From Reyranella sp. (GTDB lineage Bacteria > Pseudomonadota > Alphaproteobacteria > Reyranellales > Reyranellaceae), in the NCBI GenBank assembly GCA_030679805.1, contig JAUXST010000428.1:1-6846 (forward strand): DNA of 6,846 nucleotides. The letters are read 5' to 3'. Under the pieces are notes generated by a model. It made no database searches and was not told the DNA's origin. It saw only the letters and a program-made list of their open reading frames with translations. A program made the position numbers and the translations under genes. Shown here piece after piece: positions 1 through 5,977 of this stretch. Every line of letters starts with the position of its first letter. The first letter of the stretch is position 1.

Positions 1-288
1 GCGATCGCCGGCGCCATGCGGGCCAAGCGCCTGCTGTTCCTGACCGACGTGCCGGGCGTCCTCGACAAGAATGGCCAGCTCATCCAGGACATGACGGTCG
101 AGCAGGCCCGCGCCCTGATTGCCGACGGCACGATCTCGGGCGGCATGATCCCCAAGGTCGAGAATTGCATCGATGCGGTGAACAGCGGCGTCGAAGCTGC
201 CACCATCATGGACGGCCGGGTGCCGCATGCGTTGCTGCTGGAGATCTTCACCGAGGCCGGCATCGGCACCATGGTCAAGCGCTCCTGA
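1..288 (+). CDS. argB: Acetylglutamate kinase, C-terminal part (5' end outside window)
   Basis: ArgB phosphorylates N-acetyl-L-glutamate with ATP, the second step of the cyclic arginine pathway, in the cytoplasm. The frame is open from base 1 (AIAGAMRAKR...) to a TGA at 286-288. It gives the last 95 residues of a protein that normally has about 290-300. Visible family signatures are LLFLTDVPGVLD, in the nucleotide-binding half; SGGMIPKVENC, the conserved glycine-rich turn with the phosphate-binding lysine; and the C-terminal PHALLLEIFTEAGIGTMVK. The last segment resembles the signature of arginine-inhibited, hexameric acetylglutamate kinases, so feedback inhibition by arginine is likely; this is inferred from family knowledge. 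The methionine codon at 16 is internal and not a start. def follows after 41 bases on the same strand. The family call is secure. Confidence 0.96.
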   Translation, partial: AIAGAMRAKRLLFLTDVPGVLDKNGQLIQDMTVEQARALIADGTISGGMIPKVENCIDAVNSGVEAATIMDGRVPHALLLEIFTEAGIGTMVKRS

Positions 289-294
289 TGGGCC

Positions 295-323
295 TTGAAT
301 AGCCTGATATTGCTGCATATTTA
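295..323 (+). promoter_or_regulatory. Putative promoter of def, placed for a leaderless transcript
   Basis: TTGAAT (295-300) and TATTTA (318-323) are separated by exactly 17 bases. Transcription would then start near base 330, the A of the def ATG. The -35 matches the sigma-70 consensus at four of six bases and the -10 at only three of six. The arrangement fits the absence of any Shine-Dalgarno before def. The call rests on spacing more than on motif strength. Confidence 0.35.
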
Positions 324-329
324 CCCGCC

Positions 330-905
330 ATGGCTCTCCTCCCCATCCTGACGGCCCCCGACCCGCGCCTGAAGAAAAAGTCCCTGCCGGTCGCCGCGGT
401 CGATGCGGACGTGCGCCAGCTCATGGACGACATGCTGGAGACCATGTATGCCGCCCCCGGCATCGGCCTCGCCGCTCCGCAGGTGGGCGCGCTGAAGCGC
501 GTCATCGTGCTCGACATCGACCGCGAGGAGACCAAGACCGGGCCGTTGTTCATGGCCAACCCCGAGGTCGTCGAGGCCTCCGATGAGGACGTGACTTACG
601 AGGAAGGTTGCCTGTCCGTACCCGACCACTATTCCGACGTCGCGCGGCCGGCAGCGGTGCGGGTGCGCTACCTCGATCGCGACGGCAAGAAACAGGAACT
701 GGCCTGCGAGGGGCTGCTCGCCACCTGCGTCCAGCACGAGATCGACCATCTCGACGGCATCCTGTTCATCGATCACATCTCGTCGCTGAAGCGCAACATG
801 ATCCTGCGCAAGCTGCTCAAGACACGGAAAGAGAAGGAGCGCGACGAGGCCGAGGGCAAGCCGCCCGCCAAGGATCAGGCCAAGGATCCGGAGCACGCGC
901 TGTAG
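330..905 (+). CDS. def: Peptide deformylase
   Basis: Peptide deformylase removes the formyl group from the initiator methionine of nascent proteins at the ribosome, using a bound divalent metal (usually Fe2+). The 191-residue product carries all three family motifs: GIGLAAPQ (residues 44-51), EGCLSVP (92-98) and HEIDH (136-140). The metal ligands are Cys94, His136 and His140, and the catalytic base is Glu137. The N-terminus MALLPILTAPDPRL is typical, which supports the ATG at 330; there is no other sensible in-frame start. No Shine-Dalgarno precedes it, so leaderless translation is likely. After about residue 165 the protein ends in a very charged tail (KTRKEKERDEAEG and onward). Such a tail is common in alphaproteobacterial members, where a C-terminal helix contacts the ribosome. 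The usual partner fmt is not downstream; the gene ends at a hairpin terminator. Confidence 0.97.
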   Translation: MALLPILTAPDPRLKKKSLPVAAVDADVRQLMDDMLETMYAAPGIGLAAPQVGALKRVIVLDIDREETKTGPLFMANPEVVEASDEDVTYEEGCLSVPDHYSDVARPAAVRVRYLDRDGKKQELACEGLLATCVQHEIDHLDGILFIDHISSLKRNMILRKLLKTRKEKERDEAEGKPPAKDQAKDPEHAL

Positions 906-938
906 GGTAGCCCGAGACACGGGGCCGACCGATTTTTT
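906..938 (+). terminator. Rho-independent terminator after def
   Basis: Directly after the def stop codon, GGT (906-908) pairs with ACC (928-930), and GCCC (910-913) pairs with GGGC (922-925). A small internal loop separates the two helices and eight bases form the apical loop. Six T residues follow at 933-938. This has the layout of an intrinsic terminator for the rightward transcript, although the stem is imperfect. Confidence 0.55.
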
Positions 939-950
939 GCCCTTGGGCCT

Positions 951-967
951 TTTCGTGGTCCACGAAA
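951..967. repeat. Perfect 17-base inverted repeat
   Basis: TTTCGTGG (951-958), a single T, then CCACGAAA (960-967) form a perfect palindrome with 8-base arms. It lies just after the def terminator in the convergent intergenic region. The arms are too close to form a stable RNA hairpin without opening base pairs, so a protein-binding site or a relic of a mobile repeat is as plausible as a terminator. Function is unknown. Confidence 0.6.
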
Positions 968-976
968 TGGTCCACT
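954..976. repeat. Intergenic repeat element, copy 1
   Basis: CGTGGT at 954-959 and AATGGTCCACT at 966-976 recur as CGTGGT (1119-1124) and AATGGTCCACT (1129-1139). The spacer is six bases here and four in the other copy. Within this copy TGGTCCAC also occurs twice with a 12-base period (956-963 and 968-975). It overlaps the 951-967 inverted repeat. The identity is seen directly; the role is not known. Confidence 0.5.
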
Positions 977-1104
977 CGGGCAAGCCGTAGATGAACACGC
1001 ATTCTTTGGCCGGCTAACGCGGAATCCGTGGCAGGGCCGGCGACGATTTGCCCCGGTGCCTCAATGGGTTGGACGCCCTTTCGGCACACCGACAGCGAAC
1101 AAAC

Positions 1105-1153
1105 AAACCCCGTCCAGGCGTGGTTCGGAATGGTCCACTTCCTCGCGGGGTTT
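1105..1153 (-). terminator. Probable terminator of the leftward dioxygenase/oxidoreductase operon
   Basis: AAACCCCG (1105-1112) and CGGGGTTT (1146-1153) are perfect 8-base inverted arms. Inside them GTGG (1120-1123) can pair with CCAC (1135-1138), and GG (1117-1118) with CC (1141-1142), giving a long branched hairpin. On the minus strand it begins 15 bases after the oxidoreductase stop codon, and its last bases run into TTTGTTTG. This suits a terminator for the leftward operon. The large loop makes the call moderate. Four T residues on the other side (1151-1154) could allow it to act in both directions. Confidence 0.5.
1119..1139. repeat. Intergenic repeat element, copy 2
   Basis: This is the second copy of the CGTGGT-spacer-AATGGTCCACT element, with a four-base spacer. 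It sits inside the loop of the probable leftward terminator. The two copies bracket a 142-base segment (977-1118) in which I see no gene. Confidence 0.5.
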
Positions 1154-1168
1154 TCCTGGTTGGGGAGC

Positions 1169-2533
1169 CTACTGCGCGGCGATTTTCGACGCCGCCGGCG
1201 CGAAGTCCCGCTCCATCTCGCGGCGTAGTTTCACCGCGGTCAGCGTCTCGTCCATCGCCACGTCGGTGTAGGTGAGGGACTGGCCGGCTTTGATCGGCTT
1301 TAGGAGCTTCACATTGTGCGCAAGGCCGAGCGGCAGGCTGCCGAGCCCGGTCGACTTCTCCGACGGGAACAGCTTGCCGTAGACCGTATAGCCGCCCTCG
1401 CCGTCCAGCATCTCGCCGGGCTTGAGGTCGCGCTTGGCGGTGGCGATCACGTCGGCATAGAAGCCGATCGGGCAGCCGGTCGGCTCCTTGCGCAGGCCGA
1501 TCGAAGCGACCGACATGCCGACCTCCAGGCCGATCAGGTGCCAGCGCTTGTACATGACCGAGTAGCGGCCGCTGGGGTCGGTGCAGAGCATGTACTCTTC
1601 GAAGCAGTTCTTCTGGTAATCGGTGGCCGCCTCGAACACGACCCACACGCCCTTGCGGATCTCGTAGGGGATTGCGCGGCCGTCTTTCTCCAGCGACGAG
1701 GCCACTTCGACCTGGCCCTTGTGATGGAGCTGGCCGCCCTCGGAGATCGGTCGCATCACGAAGGGCAGGTCCTCGACCGAGCAGGGCGGGAAGGCGAGGC
1801 CGTCCGGCGCCGGCGTGAGGCCGGTGGCGTTGGACACGGCGGTGCTTTCGATGGCGGGCTTGGAACCATCGAGGAAGGAATTGAACATCTTGGGATTGAG
1901 CCCGCCGCGCTTGGCCTGCTCTTCGTTCAGGCCCCAGTACTTCCACACGGTCTCGGGTGTCGATTGGGCGAAGTGCGGTAGCCACTTGTGGCCGCGGCCG
2001 GCCGCCGTCACTTCGAAGCCCGAGGTGCGCGCCCAGTCGACCAGTTCGCAGATCAGCGCCGGCTGGTCGCCATAGGCCAGGCTATAAATCACGCCGGCTT
2101 GCGCGGCGCGCCGGGCGAGCAGCGGCCCGCAGAAGGCATCGGCCTCGACCGTCACCATCACCACGCTCTTGCCGTGCCTGAAAGCTTCCAGCGCATGCTC
2201 GACGGCGGCGATCGGGTCGCCCGTCGATTCCACGATGATATCGATCTCGGGATGGCTCACCAGCGCGCGCCAGTCCTCGGTGAGGTAGGTGCTGCCGTGC
2301 TTGCGGGCCTCGGTGAACGAGGTCGCTCCCGTCACCTCGGGTTTCCAGCCCAGTCGTGCCAGGTTCTCGCGCGCGCGAGGCGGCGAGAGGTCGGCGATGC
2401 CCAGCAGGTGGATGCCCGGCGTCGTCGGGATCTGCGACAGATACATCGAGCCGAATTTTCCCGCGCCGATCACGCCGATACGGAGCGGCTTGGCTTCGGC
2501 CGCACGGGCCAGGAGCATGCGATGGAGACTCAT
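1169..2533 (-). CDS. NAD(P)-dependent oxidoreductase with C-terminal SAF domain (COG4091 type)
   Basis: This is a predicted homoserine-dehydrogenase-like protein of 454 residues; its true substrate is unknown. A Rossmann fold opens with RIGVIGAGKFGSM (GxGxxG glycines 23, 25 and 28). The central part (about 179-240) carries the family block GRGHKWLPHFAQSTPETVW followed by GGLNPKMFNSFLDGSKPAIE. A SAF domain lies at about 362-428, from ATAKRDLKPGE to the segment ending TDVAMDE. SAF-containing members are often misnamed FlgA, but nothing here is flagellar. The start is the ATG at 2533, preceded by GGAGG five bases upstream. The frame stays open further upstream, but that stretch lies inside the dioxygenase gene. 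It follows the dioxygenase by 23 bases, so both are co-transcribed, probably as two steps of one pathway. The family is clear; oxidation or reduction of a hydroxylated metabolite is inference. Confidence 0.88.
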   Translation of the reverse strand: MSLHRMLLARAAEAKPLRIGVIGAGKFGSMYLSQIPTTPGIHLLGIADLSPPRARENLARLGWKPEVTGATSFTEARKHGSTYLTEDWRALVSHPEIDIIVESTGDPIAAVEHALEAFRHGKSVVMVTVEADAFCGPLLARRAAQAGVIYSLAYGDQPALICELVDWARTSGFEVTAAGRGHKWLPHFAQSTPETVWKYWGLNEEQAKRGGLNPKMFNSFLDGSKPAIESTAVSNATGLTPAPDGLAFPPCSVEDLPFVMRPISEGGQLHHKGQVEVASSLEKDGRAIPYEIRKGVWVVFEAATDYQKNCFEEYMLCTDPSGRYSVMYKRWHLIGLEVGMSVASIGLRKEPTGCPIGFYADVIATAKRDLKPGEMLDGEGGYTVYGKLFPSEKSTGLGSLPLGLAHNVKLLKPIKAGQSLTYTDVAMDETLTAVKLRREMERDFAPAASKIAAQ

Positions 2534-2537
2534 TGTT

Positions 2538-2543
2538 TCCTCC
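2538..2543 (-). promoter_or_regulatory. Shine-Dalgarno fixing the oxidoreductase start
   Basis: GGAGGA on the minus strand lies four bases before the ATG at 2533. It decides between this start and much earlier in-frame starts that fall inside the upstream dioxygenase gene. Confidence 0.8.
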
Positions 2544-2556
2544 GGAATTGCCTTGG

Positions 2557-3357
2557 TTATTCCGCCGCGGCCTTGCGGCGGGCGGCGCGCGTCACGCAAT
2601 CGTCTTCCCAGGCGTCGAGCGGCGTGAAATCGCGGTGCGCGATATAGGCCGGGCGCTTGAAGCGGCGGATGGCGTTCTGCACGGAATTGTAGGTCACGTA
2701 GATGATCTGGCGGTCCCACGGCGACATGTTGGGCGGGCTGCCGTGCACCAGCGTGCCGTGGAAGAAGATCGCCGACCCCGCCGGGCCCTTGGGCGAGACG
2801 ATGCCGCCCTGCTTCACCAGCTTGGCGATGGTGTCGTTGTCGATCACCCACAGCGGATACGACGTCGTGGTGAGATCGTGCTTGGCCTCGATCGCGCCCC
2901 TCTTGTGGCTCTTGGGAATGAACCACAGCGGGCCGTTGAACTCGTTCACGTCGTCGACGAATACCGCGAGGTTCATGGCCCGCGCCTCGGGCATGTCGTC
3001 GTCGGCCTTCCAGGTGCCGTAGTCCTGGTGCCACTGCCAGACGTCGCCGTCGAAGGCGGCCTTTCCGTTGATCTTGAACTGGTGGATGTAGGTCTTGTCC
3101 CGCAGCAGCTGCTCGGCCGGCTCGACGAAGCGGGGGCTGTGCACCAGCGCCTCGAACACGGGATTGTAGGTGTGCACGGCGAAGGCGGTGCGGACCACGT
3201 CGCCTGTCTTCTCGCGCACATTCTCGTCGCGGCGCTGGGCGAAGACGCCGGGAATCTCCGACTTCAGGATCGCCGTTTCCTCCGGGGAGAAATAGTTGGG
3301 GAAGAAGAGATAGCCGTCGTCGTCGAACTGCTTCAGTTGCTCCGGGGTGAGCTTCAT
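2557..3357 (-). CDS. Phytanoyl-CoA dioxygenase (PhyH) family Fe(II)/2-oxoglutarate hydroxylase, EctD-like
   Basis: Members of this family hydroxylate a small molecule while converting 2-oxoglutarate and O2 to succinate and CO2. The 266-residue product has the facial triad in WQWHQDYGTW (His110, Asp112) and LVHGSPPN (His205). Arg216, in MSPWDRQ, is the likely 2-oxoglutarate carboxylate ligand. The stretch W-H-x-D-[FY]-x-T-W followed by D-M-P and then N-G-P-L-x-x-I-P-x-S-H closely parallels ectoine hydroxylase EctD. Several EctD positions differ, and no ectoine synthesis genes are nearby, so it is not called ectD. AAGGAGG lies seven bases before the ATG and fixes the start. It lies 38 bases after the regulator gene and 23 before the oxidoreductase gene. 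No signal peptide is seen, so it should be cytoplasmic. Substrate unknown. Confidence 0.9.
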   Translation of the reverse strand: MKLTPEQLKQFDDDGYLFFPNYFSPEETAILKSEIPGVFAQRRDENVREKTGDVVRTAFAVHTYNPVFEALVHSPRFVEPAEQLLRDKTYIHQFKINGKAAFDGDVWQWHQDYGTWKADDDMPEARAMNLAVFVDDVNEFNGPLWFIPKSHKRGAIEAKHDLTTTSYPLWVIDNDTIAKLVKQGGIVSPKGPAGSAIFFHGTLVHGSPPNMSPWDRQIIYVTYNSVQNAIRRFKRPAYIAHRDFTPLDAWEDDCVTRAARRKAAAE

Positions 3358-3395
3358 GGCGGTTCCTCCTTTGCTTCGTTCTGGCAGTGGCGGCG

Positions 3396-4067
3396 TCAGG
3401 CTGCTTTCGAGATCACGACTTTCAGACGTCCGGTCAGGATGTCGGCCATCTGCTCTGCGTGGCCGCGGCAGAGCGCCTCGGCCTCAGCCACCTGACCTGC
3501 CTCCAGCGCGCGCAGGATGCCTTCATGCTCGTCCCACACGCTGACACGCAGATCTTCCTCGCTCAACGCCGCCGCCATCACCCGGCGCAGATGCTGCCAG
3601 TGCTGCTGGGCGGTTTCGCCGATCAGCGGATTGCCCGAGGCCTCGTAGATGAACAGATGGAAATCGATGTCGGCTTCGATGACCGAGGGAACGTGGCCGG
3701 TCGCCACCACGCGCCGTCCCACCTCGATGAGCTGGCGACCGCGCTGGACGAGGTGCGCCGTATAGTGCGCCGCCGCCAGCCGCGCCGCCGCGCCATCGAG
3801 GGCGGCGCGCACGACATAGAGGTTGCGGGCATGGTCGACGTCGAGCGGCGTCACGCAGACGCCCTTGCGGCCGGCGTCGATCAGGAAGCCCTCGCGCCGC
3901 AGCAGCATCATCGCCTGCAGCACTGGCTGTCGCGACACGCCGAACTGCTGGGCCAGTTCCTCCTGGGTGATGCGGGCGCCCGGTCTCAGCTTGCCCGAAC
4001 AGATGGCGTCGAGGACGGCGTCATGGACGCGTTCGGACAGGTCGGGCTCGGGGGCAAAGGGGCGCAT
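3396..4067 (-). CDS. GntR family transcriptional regulator, FCD (FadR-like) subfamily
   Basis: This 223-residue regulator has an N-terminal winged helix-turn-helix (about residues 10-75; recognition region ITQEELAQQFGVSRQPVLQAM). An all-helical FCD ligand-binding domain follows (about 78-215). Likely metal ligands of the FCD domain are Asp133 and His137 (DIDFH), His181 (DEHEGIL) and His203 (RGHAEQM). FCD regulators usually bind a small organic acid or similar effector and repress their own operon until it appears. The gene is the first of a three-gene operon with the dioxygenase and oxidoreductase genes, so it probably senses their substrate or a product. No Shine-Dalgarno precedes the ATG at 4067; a promoter and a palindrome lie immediately upstream, which suggests a leaderless, autoregulated transcript. 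The effector cannot be read from the sequence. Confidence 0.93.
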   Translation of the reverse strand: MRPFAPEPDLSERVHDAVLDAICSGKLRPGARITQEELAQQFGVSRQPVLQAMMLLRREGFLIDAGRKGVCVTPLDVDHARNLYVVRAALDGAAARLAAAHYTAHLVQRGRQLIEVGRRVVATGHVPSVIEADIDFHLFIYEASGNPLIGETAQQHWQHLRRVMAAALSEEDLRVSVWDEHEGILRALEAGQVAEAEALCRGHAEQMADILTGRLKVVISKAA

Positions 4068-4071
4068 GGGA

Positions 4072-4083
4072 TCTGTATACAGA
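4072..4083. promoter_or_regulatory. Probable GntR operator, perfect 12-base palindrome
   Basis: TCTGTATACAGA is a perfect palindrome four bases upstream of the regulator's ATG. Its GTA-TAC core resembles sites used by FadR/FCD-type GntR proteins. It overlaps the likely -10 region, where a bound repressor would block RNA polymerase. I saw no second copy upstream of the dioxygenase or oxidoreductase genes, which fits one promoter for all three. Confidence 0.65.
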
Positions 4084-4104
4084 ACACAGTCGCCCTCGAG
4101 TCAA
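4074..4104 (-). promoter_or_regulatory. Putative promoter of the gntR-dioxygenase-oxidoreductase operon
   Basis: On the minus strand, TTGACT (4104-4099; five of six matches to the -35 consensus) is followed after 19 bases by TATACA (4079-4074; four of six). An initiation point six or seven bases further on would coincide with the regulator's ATG. The 19-base spacer is long, as expected of a weak or regulated promoter. A 17-base spacing to TGTATA is an alternative. Confidence 0.45.
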
Positions 4105-4108
4105 CCGA

Positions 4109-5131
4109 CTAGCGGGCTTTCAGGCCCTTTTCCAAGAGAACCGGCAGGGCACGGTCCGGGTAATCGGTGATCAGCCCGTCGACGTTAAGATCGATCAGGC
4201 GGCGCATCTCGGTCGGGTCGTTGACCGTCCACGGGATCACGTTGAGATCGAGCCGATGGGCGGCCGTCACGTTGGCCGCCGTGACGTTGCGCCAGAAGGG
4301 CGACCACACGGCACATCCGGCCGCCTTGGCGAGCTGCTGGATCGATCCGCCATGGCTGACATCGAGGCCGGCCAGCCAGGGAGACGGCTTGGGGGTAACG
4401 GTGTTGGTGTTCGGCGTCTCGATGGTGAGGCAGACCGTTGCGATCTCCGGCGCGAGCCGACGCACCTCGACCAGGGTGCGCCAGTCGAATGACTGAACCG
4501 TCGTCCGCCGTTCCATCCCGGCCGCCCGGATCGAGTCGACGACGAGCTTGGCGAAGCGTACCGGGTCGGCCGTTTCATCGGGCTTGGTCGGATCGATCTT
4601 GGTTTCGATGTTGAAGCGCACGTCCGGGCCGGCCATCGCATAGAGTTCAGCCAGGGTTGGATAGCGCTCGCCGTCGGCGGGCTTCTGCTGGGGGAATTGT
4701 GATGCGTACTTGCTCGCCGGATTGAGCCGGCCGATGTCGTAGCGCTTGAGATCGGCCAGGCCGAGCGATTGGATGGTGGCGCCGGGGGCGGTGATCCATT
4801 GGCCGTCGGGCCCGCGCGTGAGATCGGGATTGAGCCGCGGTTCGTGGCTCAGCACCACCACGCCGTCCTTGGTGATGGCGAGATCGGTCTCGAGCGTGGT
4901 GACGCCGAGCGCGAGCGCCGTGCGGAAGGCCGCCAGCGTATTCTCGGGCGCCAGGCCACGCGCGCCACGATGGCCCTGCAGATCGAAGGCCGCGGCGGCC
5001 ACCGTGCTAGCCGCCCAGATTGCGCAGGCGAGCGATGCGATCTTCGATGTCGGGATGGGTGGCCAGAAGTGCCGACGACTTGGCAGTGAAGGTCTGCACG
5101 GGATTGACGATGAAGAGATGCTGCGTGGCAC
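4109..5131 (-). CDS. Glycerophosphodiester phosphodiesterase, probably exported
   Basis: GDPD enzymes hydrolyse deacylated phospholipids (glycerophosphodiesters) to glycerol 3-phosphate and an alcohol. The TIM-barrel domain starts at QGHRGARGLAPENTLAAF and holds the expected residues: His54-Arg55, Glu81 and Asp83 (ETD), His96 (SHEPRL), Glu176 and Lys178 (NIETK), then WTVN and DGLITDYPD near the end. His96 is followed by Glu where Asp is usual. The start is uncertain. GTG at 5002, four bases after the htpX stop, gives 297 residues without a signal. GTG at 5131, used here, has GGAG six bases upstream and gives 340 residues. It adds SRRHFW, then a hydrophobic stretch (about 31-48) ending in alanines before FDLQGHRG, which looks like a Tat-type signal. 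Related FDLQGHRG proteins are, as I recall, secreted. The gene follows lemA and htpX on the same strand; the regulator gene starts 41 bases after its stop codon. Confidence 0.88.
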   Translation of the reverse strand: MPRSISSSSIPCRPSLPSRRHFWPPIPTSKIASLACAIWAASTVAAAAFDLQGHRGARGLAPENTLAAFRTALALGVTTLETDLAITKDGVVVLSHEPRLNPDLTRGPDGQWITAPGATIQSLGLADLKRYDIGRLNPASKYASQFPQQKPADGERYPTLAELYAMAGPDVRFNIETKIDPTKPDETADPVRFAKLVVDSIRAAGMERRTTVQSFDWRTLVEVRRLAPEIATVCLTIETPNTNTVTPKPSPWLAGLDVSHGGSIQQLAKAAGCAVWSPFWRNVTAANVTAAHRLDLNVIPWTVNDPTEMRRLIDLNVDGLITDYPDRALPVLLEKGLKAR

Positions 5132-5957
5132 GACTCACTCCGGGAAAGGGCGCGGCCTTCTCGGCGAGCTTGCCGAGCGCCTGTATCAGACCGTTGGGAT
5201 TGCGGGTGAACTGCACCGACGTGGCATCGGCAAGATACTCGCGCTGGCGCGACACCGCCATCTGCACCGCCTTGGCCGCGAGCGGCGCGAAGATGGCAAC
5301 GACGATCAGCAGGATGATCAGCAAACCGCCGCCGGACCCCTTCTTGTCGCTGCTGCTGCGGCCCGATCCACCCCAGGCCATGGTTCGGAGCAGCATGTCG
5401 CAGACCAGCGCGATCAGGCCGACCGTGACTCCGACAATGACCATGTAGCGCGTATCGAGGTTGGCGAGATGGGCCATCTCGTGCGCCACCACACCCTGCA
5501 GTTCGTCGCGGCTGAGCGTGTCGAGCAGGCCACGTGTCACCACGATCGTGCCGTGGCCCACCTTGTTGCCGGTGGCGAAGGCATTCAGCGCATCGGTTTC
5601 CAGCACCATGACCTTGGGCATGGGCACGCCGGCGGCGATCGAGATCTCTTCGACCACGTTGTAGAGCTGCGGCGCCTCGGCCTTGTCGATCTCCTTGGCG
5701 CTCGCCATGGCCAGCACGAGCTTGTCGCCGAAGGCGAGCGAGACGGCACTCCAGCCAAGGCTGACGACGGCCATCAACGCCGCGGCCACCAGCCCGACCT
5801 GACTCAGGAGCGGCACGGTATCCGAGGCCTCGCCTTCCAGCAGCCAGCCGACCACGTAGCCGGTTGCTGCGGCGAGCAGCGTCAGGGCGACCAGCAACAG
5901 GAACGTGTTGCGTCGGTTGACGCGCTGCGCCGCGACGAAGTCAGTGGTGGCGGCCAT
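5007..5957 (-). CDS. htpX: M48 family membrane metalloprotease, HtpX-like
   Basis: HtpX-type proteases are zinc endopeptidases of the inner membrane that degrade damaged membrane proteins, with the active site on the cytoplasmic face. The 316-residue product has VVAHEMAH (His159, Glu160, His163) and the third zinc ligand Glu240 in REYLADATS. It also carries the conserved NAFATG (125-130). Four hydrophobic segments are seen at about 18-39, 50-76, 171-191 and 211-231. A Gly/Ser/Lys-rich linker (196-210) joins the last two. The start ATG at 5957 is preceded by AGGGG. The gene lies 20 bases after lemA, a common pairing, and both are probably co-transcribed. Its last codons may also encode, in another frame, the N-terminus of the following phosphodiesterase. 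Whether this is the exact orthologue of E. coli HtpX or a paralogue in the same family is not settled. Confidence 0.92.
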   Translation of the reverse strand: MAATTDFVAAQRVNRRNTFLLLVALTLLAAATGYVVGWLLEGEASDTVPLLSQVGLVAAALMAVVSLGWSAVSLAFGDKLVLAMASAKEIDKAEAPQLYNVVEEISIAAGVPMPKVMVLETDALNAFATGNKVGHGTIVVTRGLLDTLSRDELQGVVAHEMAHLANLDTRYMVIVGVTVGLIALVCDMLLRTMAWGGSGRSSSDKKGSGGGLLIILLIVVAIFAPLAAKAVQMAVSRQREYLADATSVQFTRNPNGLIQALGKLAEKAAPFPGVSRATQHLFIVNPVQTFTAKSSALLATHPDIEDRIARLRNLGG

Positions 5958-5977
5958 GCGCCCCTACTCGGACACGG

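Noticed and set aside
939..953. GCCC-TT-GGGC followed by T residues as a second def terminator
   Set aside because: A four-base stem with a two-base loop is not sterically credible; the hairpin at 906-938 with six T residues explains termination better.
321..998. 225-codon open frame on the - strand
   Set aside because: It is antisense to def, which has all three deformylase motifs.
1028..1228. Small + strand frames in the def-oxidoreductase spacer
   Set aside because: They run from the spacer into the 3' end of the oxidoreductase gene, have no Shine-Dalgarno and no recognisable protein features.
1014..1985. 323-codon open frame on the - strand
   Set aside because: It overlaps the oxidoreductase gene in another frame, with R/G/P-rich composition typical of a shadow.
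1169..3034. 621-codon open frame extending the oxidoreductase upstream
   Set aside because: The first 167 codons lie inside the dioxygenase gene in another frame and look like low-complexity R/G/H-rich translation; GGAGG before the ATG at 2533 marks the real start.
2356..3495. 379-codon open frame on the + strand
   Set aside because: It is antisense to the dioxygenase gene and the start of the oxidoreductase gene; no domain is seen.
3387..4112. 241-codon open frame on the + strand
   Set aside because: It is antisense to the GntR regulator gene, whose HTH and FCD motifs are unambiguous.
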